From contig CANGRN010000014.1 in the NCBI GenBank assembly GCA_947455695.1, forward strand, positions 1 to 12,204: a stretch of DNA of 12,204 nucleotides, read 5' to 3'. The notes under the pieces were generated by a model. It saw only the letters and a program-made list of their open reading frames with translations, did no database searches and was not told where the DNA came from. Every line of letters begins with the position of its first letter. Position 1 is the stretch's first letter. Positions 8,215-12,204 of the stretch are shown here, piece after piece. The translations under genes and the position numbers were made by a program. Source of the DNA: Alphaproteobacteria bacterium (GTDB taxonomy: Bacteria; Pseudomonadota; Alphaproteobacteria; Micropepsales; Micropepsaceae).

Positions 8215-9918
8215 TTATCTCGACAAGCCGAGCTGAAACCAAAGCTGATTTTTATTGGTGCTGTAGCCAGGAGCGCCATTGGCTCCAATACGCCTCAGAT
8301 AAGAGCCACTAATGCTGAAGTATCCCCAGTGATAGGAGATCCCAGAGCCTATACCGGTCAAGGTCACGTGCTCCGGCCCAGTTACGCCCTGATAAAGCGA
8401 ATGGTGAAGCCAGATCGTACCATTCTGCAGCTGTAGCGAGCCAATTAACTGACCAGGTAGATCCGGGATTGGCAACTCATGTGAGAGTTCGGCCCTCAGC
8501 AAATACCCCTCGTCCCCGCCGCCATCGCCAGCTTCATAGCTCATCACGCCATAAGGACCACCGATAAAGAACTGCTGGGAACTATCTAGGTTTTTACTGG
8601 ATAGCTGACCGCTTAGGTTGGCTGTCAGTTGCAGATCATATGGGAGCCCCTGGGTTCGGCCGAGCCCCAGTTGCAGAACCTGGAAAGATCCTGCTGTGCC
8701 TGCCAACGCTGTACTGGCTGCATCGCCGCTAGGAGAATTATTGCCTTGCGAAATTGTAAGGTTCGCTGTGGTGGTGCCATTCCAACTGTCGAAGAACGCG
8801 CCCTGCAGGCTCAAACGTTCAATCATGATCGCTTGTGCAGTGTTAGCACTTGTACTTTCGGTCTTCTGCGCGAGCCAATCATGCAGCACATCAAAACGTA
8901 AGTTCAGAATCTGGCTCGGCTGCAGGATAAGCGGGAAGTTCAAATCCCCGCCTATCTGTGCGTAGCGCCCTACCTGACCGAGAGTACTAAACGAGCCGCC
9001 AAGCTTATAGAAACTTTGTGAACCATAGACACCGGCCCGCAACCCGTCCCAGATGTTGGGTGAGATCAACGTAAAACCGTCCGACTTCAGTCCACCGGTA
9101 TTTGACATCAACCCATTGACTGACAGCGAACTACCAAAGCCGAACGGATCGGCGAGCGACAAGTTGAGATTGGTCAGGTAGGGGCCAGTATATTTGTTAC
9201 CATAATTGTTATCTGATATCGCTGCGCTAATCAGCGGTCGATCTTGGGTTTCAATCTGCAGTGTGCTGGTGTCGGGATGCGCACCGGGAATTAGCGTTCC
9301 CTTAATCTGTACGCCCGGCGTCTGGTTTAGAAGCAGCAACCCACGCTGCAATGTGTCAGATTCAATAACATCGCCGGATTGAACACCGACCGTAGTTCTC
9401 ACCACACTTGGGCGCAGGCGTGAAGCACCCGTGACAACTATCTCATCGTAGGTAGGTTCGACCACCTGAACCTTGATCAGGCCATCCTGTATCTTCTGAG
9501 CTGGCAGATACGCGTACGCAACCGGATAACCTTTTTTGTGATAGGCGTCAGTGATGCGGTTAACGCAATCACGGAGCCCCCCTAGCGTTATCTGCTGGCC
9601 TTCCGCGGACTGCACCAGAGCATGCAAGACATCATCCGGTATCAGATGATTGCCAGTAATGACCACGTGACTGACTGGAATTTGTATTGTGGAATTGTTC
9701 GCTTGCTGACTGGGTTCCGGAAGCGTCAAAACCTGTCCGGGAGCGGTCATTGGGACTGGTGGGGGGACGGCCTGCTGGAGGATAGAACCCGCGCTCGGCG
9801 GAGGCACCTGGGCAAGTGCAGCGGATGCGCTTATTACAGCCATACAACAAGAGGCGAGAAGCCAAGAGCCTCGCGCAACTACTCGATACAACCTATTGCT
9901 GGATACATGACTGTTCAT
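8215..9918 (-). CDS. Two-partner secretion outer-membrane transporter (TpsB, ShlB/FhaC/HecB family)
   Basis: TpsB proteins are Omp85-type 16-strand barrels that secrete their TpsA partner across the outer membrane. The 567-residue protein has a signal peptide (cleavage ALA/Q after residue 36) and a proline-rich stretch (38-68) like the N-terminal plug region. POTRA 1 covers about 78-153 (VSHVVITGNHLIP, then YHKKGYPVAYAYLPAQ) and POTRA 2 about 156-226 (IVVTGASRLRP, then TPGVQIKGTLIPG). The barrel follows from SAAISDNNYGNKYTGPYLTN (231-250). The strand-loop region FFIGGPYGVMSYEAGDGGGDEG occupies 450-471, where the family normally has VRGY/VRGF or VRAY; here it reads VMSY (458-461), so the usual loop-6 arginine is missing. 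The C-terminus, WFQLGLSR, does not end in the usual aromatic residue. The ATG lies 39 bp after the exoprotein stop, as expected for a tpsA-tpsB pair. Confidence 0.92.
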   Translation of the reverse strand: MNSHVSSNRLYRVVARGSWLLASCCMAVISASAALAQVPPPSAGSILQQAVPPPVPMTAPGQVLTLPEPSQQANNSTIQIPVSHVVITGNHLIPDDVLHALVQSAEGQQITLGGLRDCVNRITDAYHKKGYPVAYAYLPAQKIQDGLIKVQVVEPTYDEIVVTGASRLRPSVVRTTVGVQSGDVIESDTLQRGLLLLNQTPGVQIKGTLIPGAHPDTSTLQIETQDRPLISAAISDNNYGNKYTGPYLTNLNLSLADPFGFGSSLSVNGLMSNTGGLKSDGFTLISPNIWDGLRAGVYGSQSFYKLGGSFSTLGQVGRYAQIGGDLNFPLILQPSQILNLRFDVLHDWLAQKTESTSANTAQAIMIERLSLQGAFFDSWNGTTTANLTISQGNNSPSGDAASTALAGTAGSFQVLQLGLGRTQGLPYDLQLTANLSGQLSSKNLDSSQQFFIGGPYGVMSYEAGDGGGDEGYLLRAELSHELPIPDLPGQLIGSLQLQNGTIWLHHSLYQGVTGPEHVTLTGIGSGISYHWGYFSISGSYLRRIGANGAPGYSTNKNQLWFQLGLSR

Positions 9919-9957
9919 TTCGCGATATCTTTCTCGGCGCGGGGTGCAGTTCTAGCG

Positions 9958-12204
9958 CTACTCACCGTTAGTGCTAACTGCTGCGTTGGATGAGTTAGAT
10001 CCGGCACCGGGACTGTTCACACCTCCGTGGATCACGGATACAGAAACAGGCTTAAGCACAGGGTAAGTTAGCTTACCTGCGTTGGTTGTAATGCCGCCAA
10101 ATTCCATCGGATTTGTAATTTCTGGTAGCTGCATCGTCAGATGCGTGGGTGCGGGCGTGGGCGTAGGCGTAGGCGTGGGCGCAGGCGCGGGCGTAGGCGT
10201 AGGCGCGGGCGTAGGCGCGGGCGTAGGCGTAGGCGTAGGCGTAGGCGCGGGCGTAGGCGTAGGTGCCGGCGCGGGTAACGGCGTACCTGTCGACACATTG
10301 AAGCCAACCAGCAAGCCGACGTAGTGGGAACCCGAAACCGCACCTGACGCGTGGCTGCCGATGATCGTGCCGTCGTTATATCCAATTAGCCCGCCGACAT
10401 TAGTTGAGCCCGCAACTGCACCCGTAGCGTAGCTGTCGCTGATCGTGCCGTAGTTGCTGCCAACCAGCCCGCCGACGTTGGTTGAACCCGTAACCGCCCC
10501 GGTCGCGTAGCCAGCGTTGATGGTGCCATCGTTGTAGCCGGCCAAACCACCGACGGCGCTCGAACCTGAAACCGCACCTGTCGCGTAGCTGTCAGTAATC
10601 GTACCGTTGAAAATGAAGCCAACTAGCCCGCCGACGCTAGCTGAGCCGGAAACCGTACCCTTAGCGTAGCTGTCGCTGATCGTGCCAAAGTCCGAGCCGG
10701 CTAAACCACCGACGGCGTTAGAACCCGTAACATCACCAGTCTCGTAACTAGCGCTGATCGCGCCTTGGTTGACACCAACCAGCCCGCCGACTATCGCCGA
10801 ACCCGTAACCGCACCGTTAGCGTAGGTGCTTCTAATGGTGCCGTAGTTGCTGCCAACCAGCCCGCCCACGAAGTAGCGGCCGGTAACTGAGGCAGCCAAC
10901 AATCCGACATTGCTGATCGTGCCGCGGCCATTTACCTGACCGAACAAGCCGACATAGTCGTCATCCGGCCGATTGATCGTCAGGTTGCTGATCGTTTGAC
11001 CCAGGCCATTTAACACGCCAGAAAATGGGGTGTTACTATTACCAATTGGCGTGAAATTCGTGCTGGCCGCTGTTAGGCTCTTGCCCAGAACATAAGAGCC
11101 AGAAAGGTCTGTTGTGTTGATGTTCTGCAGCTGCGCCATCGTCTGAATGACGCCGTAAGGCGTCGGCGTGGCACTCGCGTCGCTGCCCAGATAAACCACC
11201 CCAGCGATCGTTCTGAAGGACGCTCCAGCTAGCAGATATGGGGTCGTCTGGTTGTTAGCATTAGCCCATACACTCGACGAAAAACCAGCGGGCAAATGGG
11301 CGGCCAATTGCCCCGTAGTAAGTCCAGTGACGCCCAAATTGGTACCAGCACCAACACCTGCCACCTGCCCCGATGTCACCGTGTCCCAGTAGCTGTCGCT
11401 GATCGCTCCGCCGTTATTGGAGCCAAGTAGCCCACCGACGTTTAGGCCTGATCCCAAAACTGCCCCCATCGCGTAGCTGGAGCTGATCGCGCCTAAGGTA
11501 TTAGAGCCCGCCAGCCCGCCGACGTGGGAGCTCCCTGAGACTGCCCCCGTCGCGTAACTGTCTCTGATAGAGCCGTTGGAATTTCCGCCAGCCAGCCCGC
11601 CGACATAGAGGTTTCCAAAAACCGACCCCGCCGCATAGCTAGTGTTGACCGCGCCGTGGTAATTAGAGCCAACCAGCCCGCCAACGTTTAGGCCGTATCC
11701 CGCAACCACTCCAATCGCGTAGCTGTCGCTAATCAAGCCATTATAGTTGAGACCAACCAGCCCGCCGACATTGGTTGAGCCCGAAACTGTTCCCGTCGCG
11801 TAGCTGTCGCTAATCGTACCGCCAGAATTGAATCCAACCAGCCCGCCGACACCGTCGAAGAAACTGCTGAAACCACCGCGACCGGTAACTGTCTCCGCCA
11901 ACAGTCCGACATTACTGATGGTGCCGCTATTTACATAGCCAAACAAGCCGACATAGTCGTTACCTGGCAGGTTGATTGTCAGATCACTAATCACGCGGCC
12001 CAGACCATTGAACACGCCGGTGAATGCGTTGCTTCCATTACCTATCGGCGTGAAATTCGTGCCCCCTGCTGTCAGATCGTTGCCCAGAACATAGGAACCA
12101 GACAGACCTGTCGTGTTAATGTTCTGCAGCTGTGTCATCGTCTGGATGACGCCGTAGGGAGTTGGCGTCGCACTGGTGTCGCTGCCCAGATAAACCGCGC
12201 CACC
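9958..12204 (-). CDS. GLUG-repeat filamentous exoprotein, probable TpsA adhesin (5' end outside window)
   Basis: The frame stays open through the right edge of the window, so only the C-terminal 748 residues are visible and the methionine at 12138 is internal. The visible part is built of two large modules starting with TM(T/A)QLQNINTT, each with a short lead-in ([16 protein letters not shown]) and then tandem GLUG motifs (PF07581; [20 protein letters not shown] type): six in the first module and seven in the second. Next come SYWDTVTSG and [10 protein letters not shown] in the first module only, and in the second a 45-residue Pro-Thr-Ala linker and a 61-residue C-terminal tail. There is no cysteine and no aromatic-rich anchor. 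GLUG repeats form stacked beta structures in surface proteins. The TpsB gene follows by 39 bp, so the missing N-terminus should carry a signal peptide and a TPS (haemagglutination activity) domain. Function as an adhesin is inferred. Confidence 0.87.
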   Translation of the reverse strand, partial: GGAVYLGSDTSATPTPYGVIQTMTQLQNINTTGLSGSYVLGNDLTAGGTNFTPIGNGSNAFTGVFNGLGRVISDLTINLPGNDYVGLFGYVNSGTISNVGLLAETVTGRGGFSSFFDGVGGLVGFNSGGTISDSYATGTVSGSTNVGGLVGLNYNGLISDSYAIGVVAGYGLNVGGLVGSNYHGAVNTSYAAGSVFGNLYVGGLAGGNSNGSIRDSYATGAVSGSSHVGGLAGSNTLGAISSSYAMGAVLGSGLNVGGLLGSNNGGAISDSYWDTVTSGQVAGVGAGTNLGVTGLTTGQLAAHLPAGFSSSVWANANNQTTPYLLAGASFRTIAGVVYLGSDASATPTPYGVIQTMAQLQNINTTDLSGSYVLGKSLTAASTNFTPIGNSNTPFSGVLNGLGQTISNLTINRPDDDYVGLFGQVNGRGTISNVGLLAASVTGRYFVGGLVGSNYGTIRSTYANGAVTGSAIVGGLVGVNQGAISASYETGDVTGSNAVGGLAGSDFGTISDSYAKGTVSGSASVGGLVGFIFNGTITDSYATGAVSGSSAVGGLAGYNDGTINAGYATGAVTGSTNVGGLVGSNYGTISDSYATGAVAGSTNVGGLIGYNDGTIIGSHASGAVSGSHYVGLLVGFNVSTGTPLPAPAPTPTPAPTPTPTPTPAPTPAPTPTPAPAPTPTPTPTPAPTHLTMQLPEITNPMEFGGITTNAGKLTYPVLKPVSVSVIHGGVNSPGAGSNSSNAAVSTNGE
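10147..10281 (-). repeat. Hexanucleotide repeat tract encoding a Pro-Thr/Pro-Ala linker
   Basis: On the + strand the tract is made of GGCGTA and GGCGCG units with few variants. On the coding strand it reads as CC-AC/CC-GC dipeptides, giving PAP and PTP for 45 residues. The six-base period keeps the frame, so slippage would change linker length by two residues per unit without breaking the gene. The linker separates the GLUG array from the C-terminal tail. Confidence 0.9.
10297..10869 (-). repeat. GLUG array of the second module (seven repeats, 26-residue period)
   Basis: Seven complete VGGL-starting GLUG motifs follow each other at spacings of 26, 26, 26, 27, 26 and 26 residues, ending in a half motif (YVGLLVGFN). 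DNA of the units is similar but not identical; GCCGACG and GATCGTGCC recur on the + strand. Confidence 0.88.
11140..12138 (-). repeat. 333-residue module, repeated at 11139 and preceded by another at the window edge
   Basis: The [11 protein letters not shown] block begins at 12138 and returns as [11 protein letters not shown] at 11139, exactly 999 bp later. The last 22 codons before 12138 ([20 protein letters not shown] and on) match the end of this module ([19 protein letters not shown]), so a further copy must lie to the right of the window. Confidence 0.88.
11371..11850 (-). repeat. GLUG array of the first module (six repeats, 27-28-residue period)
   Basis: Six VGGL-starting motifs are spaced by 27, 28, 27, 27 and 28 residues, the last merging into SYWDTVTSG. 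Compared with the second module, most units carry an additional residue in the turn after SN (for example SNYHGAV against SNYGTI). Confidence 0.88.

Noticed and set aside
10144..10287. The hexanucleotide tract as a CRISPR array or origin iterons
   Set aside because: Units are six bases without spacers and read in frame as a proline-rich linker, so it is a coding microsatellite.
12136..12138. The ATG at 12138 as the start of the GLUG protein
   Set aside because: The frame remains open to the right edge, and the residues before it match the end of the next module, so this methionine is internal; there is also no signal peptide.

Overview
The window looks like an alphaproteobacterial chromosome. 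The evidence is the gene content (GuaB, RlmE, a short Ppx/GppA phosphatase, a DUF992 secreted protein), the very high GC of positions 1-5000 and an EcfG-like promoter. The genus cannot be told from the sequence. There is a sharp change of character at a tRNA-Gln gene (5024-5097). To its left are compact, GC-rich housekeeping genes. To its right is a lower-GC accessory region carrying a surface-protein secretion locus.

Left part. Positions 1-39 appear to be the last codons of a + strand gene whose stop abuts the stop of a convergent TraB/GumN-like gene (40-984, -). That gene lies directly behind guaB (998-2485, -) in a probable operon. A 199-bp divergent region (2486-2684) separates guaB from a small secreted DUF992 protein (2685-3167, +). 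It holds an EcfG-type promoter candidate, a palindrome, and a hairpin covering the guaB Shine-Dalgarno. A strong terminator (3192-3222) follows the DUF992 gene and contains the stop codon of the convergent rlmE (3204-3887, -). rlmE overlaps the end of a Ppx/GppA gene (3884-4876, -) by ATGA. Together these genes cover GMP synthesis, 23S rRNA methylation and probable polyphosphate/(p)ppGpp metabolism.

Right part. After tRNA-Gln there are 367 bp without a gene I can support. Four minus-strand genes then read from right to left: the C-terminal part of a very repetitive GLUG-repeat exoprotein (9958 to beyond 12204), its likely two-partner-secretion outer-membrane transporter (TpsB, 8215-9918), a PAPS-type sulfotransferase-like protein (7066-8163), and a TPR protein with a GT9-like glycosyltransferase domain (5465-6997). 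Gaps are 39, about 51 and 68 bp, so one transcript is likely. The layout recalls HMW-type adhesin loci (exoprotein, transporter, glycosyltransferase) with an extra sulfotransferase. My main hypothesis is a secreted adhesin that is glycosylated and/or sulfated by enzymes encoded with it. This is inference from gene order and motifs; the substrate is not shown by the sequence.
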